From Alisma plantago-aquatica (lineage: Eukaryota > Streptophyta > Magnoliopsida > Alismatales > Alismataceae): a stretch of 64,000 nt of DNA. Where the stretch lies: positions 263,838,001 through 263,902,000 of the forward strand of contig OY856414.1 of NCBI GenBank assembly GCA_963693085.1, in the 5' to 3' direction. This document shows, piece by piece, positions 1-11,029 of this stretch. The notes under the pieces were generated by a model. The model made no database searches and had not been told where the DNA came from. It worked only from the letters and a program-made list of their open reading frames with translations. Positions within the stretch are counted from its first letter, which is position 1. Each line of letters starts with the position of its first letter. Made by a program: the position numbers and the translations under genes.

Positions 1-975
1 CAACACCTCCAAGAAGGAAGATAGACCTGAGGTTAAGAGAGAGCAAAAGAGAGGAATGAAGATATCAAGTTCCATGGTCAAGAAGGAGAAAGAAGGAGAG
101 AAAGAAACCTATAAAACCATGGCTTACCAAGGAAGAAGATGAAAAAGAGCACCACAAGCTTTTGGCTCACCTACCAAGCTCCAAGGGAGAGTGCTCTCCA
201 TGATCAAGATCGACCACCAAGGAGAGAAAGCAAAGATCACCTAAAGGGTTCTCTTACATGGGAAGAAAGGGGTATATATACATGGCCGATGAAAGAGAGA
301 GCAAGGGGAATGTGTCACCACCTTAGAACCCTAGAAGACACGTGTCCAAGAAGAAAGGCCACATGTAACACCATGCAACAAGGTGATAGGATCTATGTCT
401 TGCTCACTTGGTCACTAAGGAAGGTTAAGGTCGATACACTCATTCATCCCCTTCAAATCGATAGGGATGAAACCCTAGGCCACAAACTGATATGGCACAT
501 CTCTAGAGTCACCGCAAAATGATATGGTGATCCTCAAGGTACCACCAAATAGATAGGATGTCCCCCAAGACACCCTCAACTGATACCAGGTCTCCTCAAG
601 GCTCCCAAGCCCGAGACAACACTCTTATGAGCAAAGCACACCTCAAAATGTGCCCAAAACATCACCAAGGATGTCACCACTCAATCAAGGCCAAAACAAG
701 GTGCCCAACACTTCCTCTCACCTTTAGATGATGACAAGAGAGAGAAGAAACAATCTAGAGGTGGAAAACTTGCACATCAACCCCTATTATGGGTGAATTG
801 CATGTTTGCACCAAAACCTCTCCACAAAACACTAGCGTCAAGCAACAAGCTCAAATAAGGAAAAAAACCTTCAACATGCCCTAATTACACCTTAGATGAT
901 TAGAACAATGAGCTAAGCAACACACTTAAGCAAAACAGATAGGGTTAGCCCAAAACGTGGGTCAGGGTCCTTACA
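1..975 (-). repeat. 3' LTR (partial) of the Ty3 chromovirus
   Basis: This matches 8797-9780 with scattered substitutions and ends with the same GGTCCTTACA terminus. A TATA-like TATATATA lies at 273-280. The rest of the LTR is outside the window. Confidence 0.88.
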
Positions 976-1013
976 AGCCATAAACCCCTAATAGGGATTT
1001 TGCCCCCGAAATC

Positions 1014-1205
1014 CTAAGAGAAAAGAGAAGGGTACTTCCTCCTTGTATCCTCTTCGAGCTCCCACATGGCTTCCTCAACACCACAATGATTCCAAAGAAC
1101 CTTCACAAGAACAAGGTCCTTCCTCTTCAACTTCTTCACCCTTCGATCAAGGATCAACACTGGACCCTCCACATAGGTCATATCCTCATCAAGCTCCACC
1201 TCCAC
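1014..1205 (-). pseudogene. chromodomain end of Ty3 integrase
   Basis: The minus-strand reading contains YVEGPVLILDRRVKKL, then LVKVLWNHCGVEEAMWELEE and RRKYPSLF. This is the usual chromodomain tail of plant chromovirus integrases, where the domain is thought to direct insertion to marked chromatin. It sits directly before the 3' LTR, as expected, and is separated from the integrase core (1727-2401) by about 500 bp of degenerate sequence. It has no independent function here. Confidence 0.8.
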
Positions 1206-1726
1206 AGGCTATAACACTGACACTGTATCCGGATGGCACTTCCTCAGCATACTGACTTGGAACACTGGATGCAACCTATGCAACTCAGGTGGCAACTCCA
1301 ACTTGTAGGCCACCTTCCCAACACGTACCACAACTGGGTATGGTCACATATACCTAGGAGAGAACTTACCCTTTTTCCCAAACCTCAAAACACCTTTCTA
1401 GGGAGAGACCTTCAGATATACTTTATCTCCCACTTGGAATTCCAAGGGTCTGTGATGATTGTCTACATATGACTTTTGTTTGTCTTGTGTTGCTTTCAAC
1501 TGTTGTTGTATCATTTTGATCTTTTATGTCGTCTGTTGTACAATCTCAGAACCTAGAATCTAATACTCCTCTATCTCATACCAACATAACAAAAACCTAC
1601 GACGTCTCCCATACAACACCTCATATGGTGCCATGTCAATACTTCTCTAATAGCTATTATTGTAGGCAAACTCTATTAGAGTGAGGTGTATATCCCAACT
1701 TCCTGTATACTGAAGAACACAAGCCC

Positions 1727-2401
1727 TTAACAGATCTTCCAAGATCTAGATGGTCCTTTCAAATTGGCCATTTGTCTGGGGGTGGAAAGCATACTGAACT
1801 TCAACCGCGTACCCAAGGCAGTGTGTAGTCGTTCCCACAAGCAACTTGTGAATTGAGGACCTCTAACAAATATGATAGTAGTTGGGACACCGTGTAAACA
1901 CACTATCTCATCAACATAAACTTTAGCGAGCTTCTCGGTTGTGAACGTTGTCTTCATGGGAAGGAAATGTGGTGACTTGGTCAACCTGTCAACGATCACC
2001 CAAATGGAATCATAACCTTTGGTTATCCTAGGTAGACCAACCACAAAGTACATAGTCACATGATCCCATTTCCACTGAGGAATGGGCAACGGTTGCAACA
2101 TTCCTACAGGCTTCTGATGCTCAACTTTGATTTGTTGACATACTACACACCTTGTGACGAACTCAACTACATATTTCTTTAAGTCGGGCGACCAATACAT
2201 ATCCTTCAAATTGTGGTACATCTTGGTACTACATGGGTGCATAGCATACATAGATGTATGAGCCTCTTCCAACACCATCTTCCTCAGGTTATCCACATCT
2301 AGAACTACTATCTTGTGATGATAACATACTATCCCATCTTTCGTCTCGTGAAAACCATCACACTTCTCACTGTCGAATTCTGATTTAATATGTTGTGTCA
2401 C
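1727..2401 (-). pseudogene. Ty3 integrase core, catalytically dead
   Basis: The 224-residue open stretch begins within the integrase N-terminal region. The zinc-binding part shows HPCSTKMYHNLKDMYW and then CVVCQQIK, giving the HHCC pattern. The core follows: WKWDHVTMYFVVGLP, IWVIVDRLTKSPHFLP, and GVPTTIIFVRGPQFTS. In active relatives the first catalytic Asp lies in TMDF and the second in the SDRGPQF motif. Here the first reads Tyr and the second Val, so two of the three catalytic acidic residues are lost. The reading also breaks down after the second motif. Integrase joins element cDNA to the chromosome; this copy could not. Confidence 0.88.
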
Positions 2402-2775
2402 AATATCTATCTATTGAGTTTCTTTGATCTGTTGTATCAGCGTAGGCTTCACTTGTAATTGTGCCAACAAATTGGCTAACAAAGAGACTTCCAACTTGAC
2501 ATCAATCTGACGCAAGGAGACCGACATGTTTCACTTGTGGTACATTAAAGAACTCAACTGAACTCTATCTATAGATGAAGACTTCCTACTCAAAGTGTCT
2601 ACCACGACATTCGCCTTTCCTAGGTTATAATAAATTGTGCAATCGTAATCTTTGATCAACTCCATCCAACACCGTTGTCTCATATTCAACTCCTACTGTG
2701 TAAAGATATACTTCAAGTGCTTGTGATCTGTGAAGATCTGACACTTCTCCCCCTACACATAGTGCCTCTAAATCT

Positions 2776-3042
2776 TCAAAGCATGAACACAACAGCTAGC
2801 TCTAAATAAAGGGTTGGATAATTCTCCTCGTATTTCTTAAACTTTTGGAAAGCAAAAGAAATCATTTGCTTGTCCTGCATCAACACACATCCCAGACCAT
2901 TCTTGGACGCATCACAAAAGACGATGTATCCTTTTCCTTGCTCGGAAAAAACCAAAATGGGTGCACTTGTCAGCTTCTCCTTCAATGTTTGTAAAGCTTG
3001 TTGACATCTGTCATCCCAAATGAGCGACACATCATTCCTCAT
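2776..3042 (-). pseudogene. Ty3 RNase H fragment
   Basis: The minus-strand reading gives PILVFSEQGKGYIVFCDASK, GLGCVLMQ, and then KYEENYPTLYLELAVVF. These are the hallmark segments of the Ty3 RNase H domain that follows reverse transcriptase and degrades the RNA strand of the hybrid. The first catalytic Asp (CDAS) and Glu of LEL are present. The frame ends soon after; the downstream part is too broken to follow between 2402 and 2775. Confidence 0.85.
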
Positions 3043-3045
3043 TAA

Positions 3046-3747
3046 CTATGTTAGGGGTAGGGCGATAGTATTGAAGTCTTTAATGAACCTCATGTAGTAG
3101 CCTACCAAACCTAGGAAACTGTGCACTTCTGTCAGTGCTTTTGGCTTCTCCCATTCTGTTACAGACTCCACCTTCTTAGGATCCATGTGTACTCCTTCTT
3201 CAGATATGACGTGCCCCAAGAAAGCTACCTCCCTCAACCAGAACTCACACTTGCTAAAATTAGTATAGAGTTGGTGCTCTCTCAACACTGTCAATGCCTG
3301 ACGGAAATACTGTTCATGCTGCTAACTGTCCCAAATATATATCAAAATGTCATCTATGAAGACAACTACAAACTGATCAAGGAACAGTCAGAACACCCTG
3401 TTCATCAAATCCATGAACGCTGCTAGAGCATTGGTCAACCCAAACAGCATAACCACAAACTCGTAGTGACCATACCTCATCCTAAAATCTGACTTTAGTA
3501 TGTCATCCTCCTTGATCCTCAACTAATGATAGCCTGACCACAAATCTATCTTAGAGAACATCGTCGCGCCACATAGTTGATCAAACAAGTCATCTATCCT
3601 CGCTAAGAGATACTTAATCTTTATCGTGACCTTGTTCAACTGTCTGTAATCTATGCATAATCTCATAGATCCATCGTTTTTCTTCAAAAACAACACTGGA
3701 GCACCCCACAGTGACGTACTCAGCCTGGTGAAACCTTTGTCAAGCAA
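3046..3747 (-). pseudogene. Ty3 reverse transcriptase, frameshifted
   Basis: The fingers and palm are read at 3747-3523: [20 protein letters not shown], then [15 protein letters not shown] and a second palm motif ending in SGYH. The catalytic box FIDDILIY is encoded at 3337-3360, in a different stretch, with both Asp intact. The thumb is read at 3294-3046 with FLGHVISEEGV, DPKKVESVTEWEKP and FLGLVGYYMRFIKDF. Stops separate the pieces, so no full enzyme can be made. Order and spacing match Ty3 pol between protease and RNase H. Confidence 0.9.
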
Positions 3748-3750
3748 TTC

Positions 3751-4392
3751 TTACAAGTGTTTCTTCAATTCTACCATCTCTGTCGGTGCCATCTTGTATG
3801 GTGTCTGAGCTATCAGTTGCGTACCAAGAATCACATTGATCTCAAAATCAATCTCACGGGGTGGGGGAACACCCAGAAACTCTTCAGGAAACACGTCCTC
3901 AAACTCCCTAACCACCGACACTTCATGGATACTAGGACTCCTCACCTCTGTATCCACCATGTGTGCCAAAAACACCTCACAACCTTGTCTTAGAAGTTTC
4001 CTTGCTACCATAGTTGATACAAGACATATCGAAAGAATCTTCCTATCTCCTTGGAAGATCCACATCTCACTACCATCCACAAACATCGCTTTCTTGGATC
4101 TACAATCCAAGACTACTCTATACTTCTCCAGGGTATCCATTCCAAGGATCACATCGAATCCATGCATGTCAAGTGGTATGCGATCCACTTGAATGATGTG
4201 TCCCGAAAAGGAAAGAACACAGGAAGGACACACATCTGAAAACACTATAGAATCGACCAACGATGTTTCTAGCAACAAGTTATTCTTCCTACGACTAACA
4301 GGCAAAGAGAAACTACTAAGCACATCCCGTGCGATAAAAGAGTGTGTAGCACTTGGGTCAACCAAAATAGATATAAAGCAAGAAGAAGACAA
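3751..4392 (-). pseudogene. Ty3 aspartic protease and linker to RT
   Basis: The reading begins near LVDPSATHSFIARDVL. Active relatives have D-S/T-G-A-T-H-S-F at this place; here it reads D-P-S, so the catalytic triplet is damaged although the Asp remains. It continues with IPLDMHGFDVILGMDTLEKY and the linker EFEDVFPEEFLGVPPPREID, which leads into RT. The protease would process the gag-pol polyprotein. The 213-residue open stretch is the longest coding remnant near RT. Confidence 0.85.
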
Positions 4393-4634
4393 ATCAGATG
4401 AAATAACTCCATCTGACCTGTCACCACTCGTGGGTTGACCACCACCTCCAACTGACTCATCACGTAGAATCTAGCTATTGTATGTTTTTGCCCCCATCCT
4501 CAGATTCCTTGAGTAGACAATCCAGTTTGGGACGTTTGGCCACGTCCTCATCCTCGTACGCCAGTGTTCCGTTGTCTCTGTGAGTCATGTTGACTCTGCC
4601 TCGGTTGATGGGTCACTTCTTCACCCCTCTTTAG

Positions 4635-5582
4635 ACATTCTCACCTCAGATGTCCAAGTTGTCCACACTTGTGGCAAGCCTAGTTCCCATATTGTGACCT
4701 AGATGGCCCTGTCACCAATGTTGATGCAACACTCTGGGCTCCTGAAGGCAAAAAACTACAACATCTGCCCTTACTTGGTGACCATTGAGTTGAAGCACTA
4801 AACCTCTATGACGCTGGTGGTGCAGAAAACATCGACTTCTTGAAGCCACCTGACAACTACCCTTAAAACTGTATACACTTCTTCTTAGTACTTGCATCTT
4901 TCTTCTCATTCATAGATCGTTCTATCCTTCGAATGGACTCCATGAACATAGCAAACCTCTCCCGATTCTCCAAAGAAGCAGCTAGGGTAGACAACTCCAC
5001 ATTCAACCCCTTCTCAAAATGACAAATCCTCTCGTCCTCTATTGTTTCCATGTAAGGACAGAACATCAACAACTCCATAAACCTTGCCTCATACTCATTG
5101 ATCATCATGGACCCCTATCGAATCCTCTCAAACTGACTGATCTTCTCATCAAGATACGTTCGAGGAAAGTACCGACTCACGAACTCTCATTGAAACTCCT
5201 CCCAACCAACCACAACACCGGGTCTCTTTTCCTCCTCAATGGACCACAAATGGCCAGCACTCTCTCTTAGGAGGTACACATCATGTTTCACCTTATCCTC
5301 TTCAGGGATACTCAGGATCTTAAAGGCCTTCTCAAGCTCAGTCAGCCACAGATCTGCATCTTCTGGGTCAGCTGTTCCAGCATACTCAACTGCCCCAACA
5401 TGGTGGAGTCGCTCAAAAGTCTTCCCAATACCCGAAGATTCAAGATGGGGAACATGTGCCCTAGGCTGAGGTGCAGGTATCATGTCCTCCATATCAGTCA
5501 TCGTTGCCATAAATTTCCCAAAAAGCAATTGAAAGGTAGGGTTGTCTATCATGGCAGGGTCAAACTTGGGGACTTCAGGCAC
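4635..5582 (-). pseudogene. Ty3 gag with zinc knuckle
   Basis: The capsid part is read at 5582-5187 (131 residues; contains TADPEDADLWLTELEKAFKI and VVVGWEEFQ). It continues after a break at 5108-4863 (INEYEARFMELLMFCPYM, FEKGLNVELS). A CX2CX4HX4C zinc knuckle is encoded at 4635-4676 (C-H-K-C-G-Q-L-G-H), with an in-frame stop between the His and the last Cys. Gag would package element RNA into particles. The gene lies between the primer-binding site and protease as expected. Confidence 0.83.
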
Positions 5583-5785
5583 CCGATCTTCATGTGCCTA
5601 GTTCTTTGCACCACCACCTGGTGCAACAAAACTGCTCTCGACAACATGTTCTTTGTGTTCTCCAGAAATATTTATGCTTTCTCTTCTTCATCTGTATAAA
5701 TAGAAGTAACTATAAGACAGACTGGAGGATACTAGAATAGACACAAACCTTAGTCCAAGGTCCCTGTAGACTCAGCGAACCTAAA

Positions 5786-5797
5786 GCTCTGATACCA
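5786..5797 (-). other. primer-binding site (tRNA-Met initiator)
   Basis: The minus strand reads TGGTATCAGAGC, complementary to the 3' end of plant initiator tRNA-Met. It sits just inside the 5' LTR boundary at 5805 and fixes both orientation and LTR end. Confidence 0.9.
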
Positions 5798-7242
5798 ACT
5801 AAGTTGTGATGCCCTACGCCACACAAAGTGGGATTACTCAAAACATAACCGCGGAAGAAAGATTAACAAATAGATTACTGAGAAAATGCTAAAAATTAAA
5901 ACCTTTTTCATAACACATCCATATAGCAAGAACATTTACACATGAGTCCTTTCAAGTCTTAAAACATTCACAAGGAACGCTGTCAACCTGTAAGGAAAGC
6001 ATTGTTCCAGAACATATATACATTATTCCATCATATCTGATATACCAAGGGCACATAAAGATAGCACGTCTGCAAAACATCTACAAAACGTTTCAAAAGA
6101 CTCGAGTGTATAAGGACAACTCTAGGACTTTATCAATAAAGGACATTCAGCAACACCTCCAACCTTATCAGCTACTGCTCCTCTGGCTACTGCTCAACCT
6201 CTGCACGATCTCTACCTCTTCGTGCCACCTAAAAAGGGTGTGGGAAACCCACGAGGTGAGATTCTAAATCTCAGCGGGAGATATAACTCACTACCAACTC
6301 TATTATTATCACAGATAAGATAAACAAAGCAGAAATATAAATACAACTAAGAAGAAGCAAGTAATGATTATTAATAAGAAGGGAAATTGCTATTGAATTA
6401 AGAAACATCTTAACAATTTAAATGGAATATGAAGAACATGTATATTCTCAATCAAGAACATTGTTTAAAGATCAATCAAGGCCTTAACCAATATTTTCAT
6501 ATTTGATCCTATACAATTATACTACACGACTGACTACATATTTCATTATGCCCCGAGGATTTGAGCCATACCACTATTTCATTATGCCCTGAGGATTTGA
6601 GCCATACCACCCAAATCCAACCGACCACTTGATAAGTTGAAATCAGTGCCATACAAGGTCTAATGGAAGAGTCGGAATCCACGACCTCACCTTCCTTGGT
6701 CAATATGAGTGAATATGTAGTGACATCATGGGTCAACTACTTCCAATGACGTATAGTCTAGCTGTGCAGATTTAGCCCACCTTGGTATAGGTCACAACAG
6801 TAGTGAGTTACGACCGTAGCTGCACTCTTCCAGGATGTGGCTTACGGGCAATCCTGTGATATAGACTATGGAGATGTAGTCTAAAGTTGCGCTCTTCCAG
6901 GTGTGGCATGGAGCCAATCCCGCGATAGATATACATTCAGGACACAAGGATATACCTCGACTTGCACCCCGAATATTCAACAATATGCATTCCAAATTAA
7001 CTCACTTCACCATTAAGCAAATGCTGACACTAAATGGATCTATGGCACATGGAAAACTACACTATTAGATTTCACTTGATTAATTAGATCAGTTTAAACA
7101 TCTTTAAGCATCAATCAAGTTACAACGTATAACCTCTAAATAAGAGCTACATAATCAGGGCATGACTCATCACCAGAACATATCGAGGCACATTAAGTGT
7201 GATCTCATCACATCATGTCTCTTTATGCTTATTGTTCACCAT

Positions 7243-7429
7243 ATGTCCATCACAAGGACCAATGACCATCACGAGGACCAATTTCCATCACAAGAACCAC
7301 ATGTCCGTCACAAGGAAGGACCAATGTCCATCACGAGGACCAATTTACATCACAAGAACCACATGTCCATCACAAGGACCAATGTCTATCACAAGAACCA
7401 CATGTCCATCACAAGGACCAATGTCCATT
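7243..7429. repeat. 19-20 bp minisatellite in the LTR
   Basis: About nine and a half tandem units occur of the form ATGTCCATCACAAGGACCA, with variants such as CACGAGG and AGAACCAC. Most units are 19 or 20 bp; one is 23 bp through a small internal duplication. Confidence 0.85.
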
Positions 7430-8342
7430 AGATAATAATCACCATAGTTCATACTTGACTTTGTACATCAATCACTATCACCTGCATGGTTAGAAGTTGA
7501 TAACAAGAAGGCAAAGCATCATCATCCCATAGAACTCATGCTATACATTCACATCATACACTTTACATAGGGTTTCACTTTACCCGATTAGGGTTTATAA
7601 GGTTGGATCAACAACCATCTTTAGATCATTACTTCCTTCATCGTTATGAAGTATATTTAGAAGATGTGGAATCATATTTATATCATTATTATGAAACATG
7701 TAGAGAGAGAGAGAGTTAGATTTCAACATCATACACATGATTACACCATAGGGTATCACATCACACCAAATGACCATAGCATCAACAAGATGCATCACTA
7801 CATATCACATGGGGTATCAGTTAAGGTTAGGATATCAGTTAGGGTTAGGGTATTGGTTAACCCTAGATATTGGGAAACCAACCTAAGTAGGGTATCGACC
7901 TACCAACCTCAAGGTGAGTATCATTTTATCATCACTTGGTATCAGTTTATCATCACTAGGTCTCGGGCACCACAAATGATATTGGTTTAGAGGTACATGA
8001 GAAAGTGTATCGACCATACAATCCCATAGGGTATCATCCCAAGTATCCCTTTAGATATCGACCACCTTCACCATCATGGGATATCGGCCATACCAACAAC
8101 TAGTGTATCGGCCTCAAAGATCACCAAGGGATATCGACCACTAGGGTTTAGAGTAGTATCGGTTGAACCTCAAGGGAGATGTTTTCTTCTTCAACTCTAG
8201 GTATATCAGGCTACATTTGTCTCAGATTATATGTATATCGGATTAGGGTTACCCATGTCGACTTCCATACTCAACTAAAGGCATGGAGATTCAACACTCT
8301 TCCTCACTAGTCATCACTAGATCATAACAAACCCCATCATGG

Positions 8343-8510
8343 TAGGTATATCAGTTTAGATGAAAGCATATCAGTTTAGCATGTCAGATTGCATTGCATA
8401 TCAATTTAGCATATCATATTGGTTTAGCTCATCATATTAGTTTAGCATATCATACCAATTTAGCACATCATACCGGTTTAGAATATCATATCATTTTAGT
8501 CATATTCTAC
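8343..8510. repeat. degenerate ~19 bp tandem repeat in the LTR
   Basis: Seven or eight imperfect copies occur of a unit like TTTAGCATATCATATCAG. Similar TATCAGTTTAG phrases occur more loosely from about 7815 onwards. Confidence 0.7.
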
Positions 8511-9067
8511 CTCAAGATGATGATACTAACAAGGCAAAAGAAAGGTGCATCTCATGGAAGAAACTTAGCAGGGTTCTATTCTCAAAAATAGAATTTAAGG
8601 CTACCAAGAATATCTACTAACAAGCAAGGAATAACGAGCTAAGGACAACTAGAAATTTAATAAGTATAAAGGTGATAATAACAAAGTAGGTTTAGAGTTA
8701 TATAACCCGCTCCAAGAACAACCACCAAGCTCTAAGCTCCAAGGTCAAGCTCCAAGATCACGAACTCAAGGTAGAGGGAGAAGATCCTCCAAGCACAACA
8801 CCTCCAAGAAGGAAGATAGAACCAATGTTAAGAGAGAGCAAAAGAGAGGAAAGAAGATACCAAGGTCCATGGTCGAGAAGGATAAAGAAGGAGAGAAAGA
8901 AAGCTAGAAAACCATGGCTTACCAAGGAAGAAGATAAAAGAGAGCACCAAAAGCTTTTGGCTCACCCACCAAGCTCCAAGGGAGAGTGCTCTTCAAGATC
9001 AAGTTCAGTCACCAAGGTGAGAAAGCAAAGATCACCTAAAGGGTTCTCATGCATGGGAAGAAAGGGG

Positions 9068-9086
9068 TATATATATATATATATAT
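9068..9086 (-). promoter_or_regulatory. TATA-like run, probable LTR promoter
   Basis: A pure TA run between GGGG and GGCCGATG. The same place in the 3' LTR has only TATATATA (273-280) followed by C. On the minus strand this would be the element's TATA box about 700 bp from the LTR's 5' end. Promoter identity is inferred from position and sequence only. Confidence 0.5.
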
Positions 9087-9780
9087 GGCCGATGAGAGAG
9101 AGAGAGCAAGGGGAAGGTGTCACCACCTTAGAACCCTAGAAGACACATTTCCAATATGAAAGGCCACATGTAACACCATGCAACAAGGTGATAGGATCTA
9201 TGTCTCTCTCACTTGGTCACTAAGGAAGGTCAAGGTTGATACACTCATCCATCCCCTTCACAAACTAACAGGGATGAAACCCTAGGTCACAACCCGATAT
9301 GGCACATCTCTAGAGTCATCACAAAATGATATGGTGATCCTCAAGGTACCACCAAACCAGTAGGATGTCCCCCAAGACACCCTCAACCGATACCAGGTCT
9401 CTTCAAGGCTCTCAAGCCCGAGACAATACTCTTATGAGCAAAGCACACCTCAAACATGTGCCCAAAACATCACCAAGGATGTCACCACTCAACTAAGGCC
9501 AAAACAAAGAACCCAACACTTTCTCTCTCCTATAGATGATGCCAAGAGAGAGAATAAACACTCTAGAGGTGGAAAACTTACACATCAATCCCTATTCTGG
9601 GTGAATTGTGTGTTTGCACCAAAACCTCTCCACAAAACACTAGCATCAAGAAACAAGCTCAAACAACACAAACCTCCAACATGCCCTAATTACATCTTAG
9701 ATGATTAGAGCAAGGATCTAAGCAACACACTTAAGCAAAACAAATAAGGTTAGCCCAAAACGTGGGTCAAGGTCCTTACA

Positions 9781-11029
9781 ACAACTTCTATAGCGACTCA
9801 TGTGGTCTCGCCACAGACTGCAAACTGACATTGTCCTCCTAGAAGCAACCAAATGACTCATACCTCTAGAGTGCTCCACACGGACCAATTAGAACTCCTG
9901 TCATTCGAATAGAATGAACATGAAGGAGTTGTCTTTCCCGTTGGTGTACTAGTCACCAACTTGCTCTCCCACACAATGATCCTCAATTGTTCTCTCTCGT
10001 CTCTATCCCTCCCTAGTCGGGTAGGACTTGCTTGGGATCTCTTGCTTACCACAACCAGAAAGGACAACAATTGTCAGAGCAACCGATTCTCAATTATGTG
10101 TGTTGGGAAGTCCCTAGTAGCCCTCTATTTATAGGTGGGGCTAGGGCTAGGGTTTCCAATATGTTCGAGATCTGTGTGGGAGTGGAAGGGGCCAAAAGAT
10201 CTTGAATTTTTGCAACCTGCTACAACTGAAAAGGTCATTTGGCAACCCAAACGACCATCTAGTGCGCGAGCCAATCGATTTGTACTGTGAGATGGTCATC
10301 TCGTAGTTTCACAATCATATATAAAATTGGCAAAATCGTTTCCAATTAATGCAAGCATTATTTTCCTTGTATCAATATAATTGATTAATCGAAATGATCA
10401 AACTTTCTCACAAATTTGGGAGAGTTACTAGAACCTTCCTTCATCCAAATTGAGTTGATCGGTTCACCAAGTGAATATGTCATCTCACTCAGTCGAGCCT
10501 ATCGGTTCACCCAGTGAACCAATCCGTTGGGCCTTATTTATACAAAACTCCAACCAATTCAATTCCAATAAGCCCGACTCTTCAAACGCCCGTCTCATTC
10601 CTTGAGACAATCGTCTGGCTCTCCAATTGTCTGTCTCACCATGTGAGTCGATTGTTTGGTAGTGCAATCAGCTGATTTGTTACGTGAATTGAATATCTAA
10701 ACACTTTAGTAATCAATCCAATCACCATTCAAGATTAAACTCCTCTTCTAGATGAATTCCTTTATGTGTGACCCTATAGGTTCCATAACATATTGAGTGT
10801 CCATAACTAATGACATCACAAGAAGAGAGTGGTGCCTAGTTGCACATCAGTGCTACCTAAGTGAATGGGAAGTTGGAGAACAACTTCAGCCTACAATATG
10901 TGTAAGGTGTTGTAGTGATTGTATAATTCTTTTTTCTCTGATATCCAGAGTGAACTCGAGGCATGGAATCATCATCCTCTCAATGTTCAACTCGTGTTTC
11001 TTGAACCAAGAGTAAATTATCTAAGATAA
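9781..11029. other. probable Copia-type LTR sequence, left piece
   Basis: No gene is visible. A plus-strand TATTTATAGG followed by GGGTTTCC at about 10120-10160 looks like an LTR or leader promoter. The sequence is interrupted at 11029 by the next element, whose TSD GATAA reappears at 19655. The stretch 19660-20400 is therefore the original continuation of this one. Assignment to a Copia LTR is inferred from the Copia pol fragment that follows at 20440. Confidence 0.4.

Larger units (their letters stand above)
1..9780 (-). mobile_element. Ty3 chromovirus retrotransposon, left end cut by window
   Basis: The element reads on the minus strand. Its 5' LTR is on the right (5805-9780) and part of its 3' LTR is on the left (1-975), because 1-975 repeats 8797-9780. 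Between them, in minus-strand order, lie gag, a zinc knuckle, protease, reverse transcriptase, RNase H, integrase and a C-terminal chromodomain. That is the order of Ty3 chromoviruses, and the chromodomain with very long LTRs suggests the Tekay/Del lineage (inference). A site complementary to initiator tRNA-Met lies six bases inside the 5' LTR. Every coding domain is interrupted by stops or frameshifts, so the copy is dead. The flank next to the 5' LTR begins ACAAC; the matching target duplication would lie left of the window. Confidence 0.9.
5805..9780 (-). repeat. 5' LTR of the Ty3 chromovirus, about 4 kb
   Basis: Read on the plus strand it starts TGTGATGCCC and ends GGTCCTTACA, giving the TG...CA ends of an LTR. 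Its left end abuts the primer-binding site and its right end is shared with the partial 3' LTR at 975. At 3,976 bp it is nearly as long as the coding interior. It contains two tandem-repeat tracts and a TATA-like TA run at 9068-9086, which places most of the LTR downstream of the likely transcription start. Confidence 0.87.

Noticed and set aside
7243..7429. Possible CRISPR-like array
   Set aside because: The units are contiguous 19-20 bp tandem repeats with no unique spacers, inside a plant LTR.
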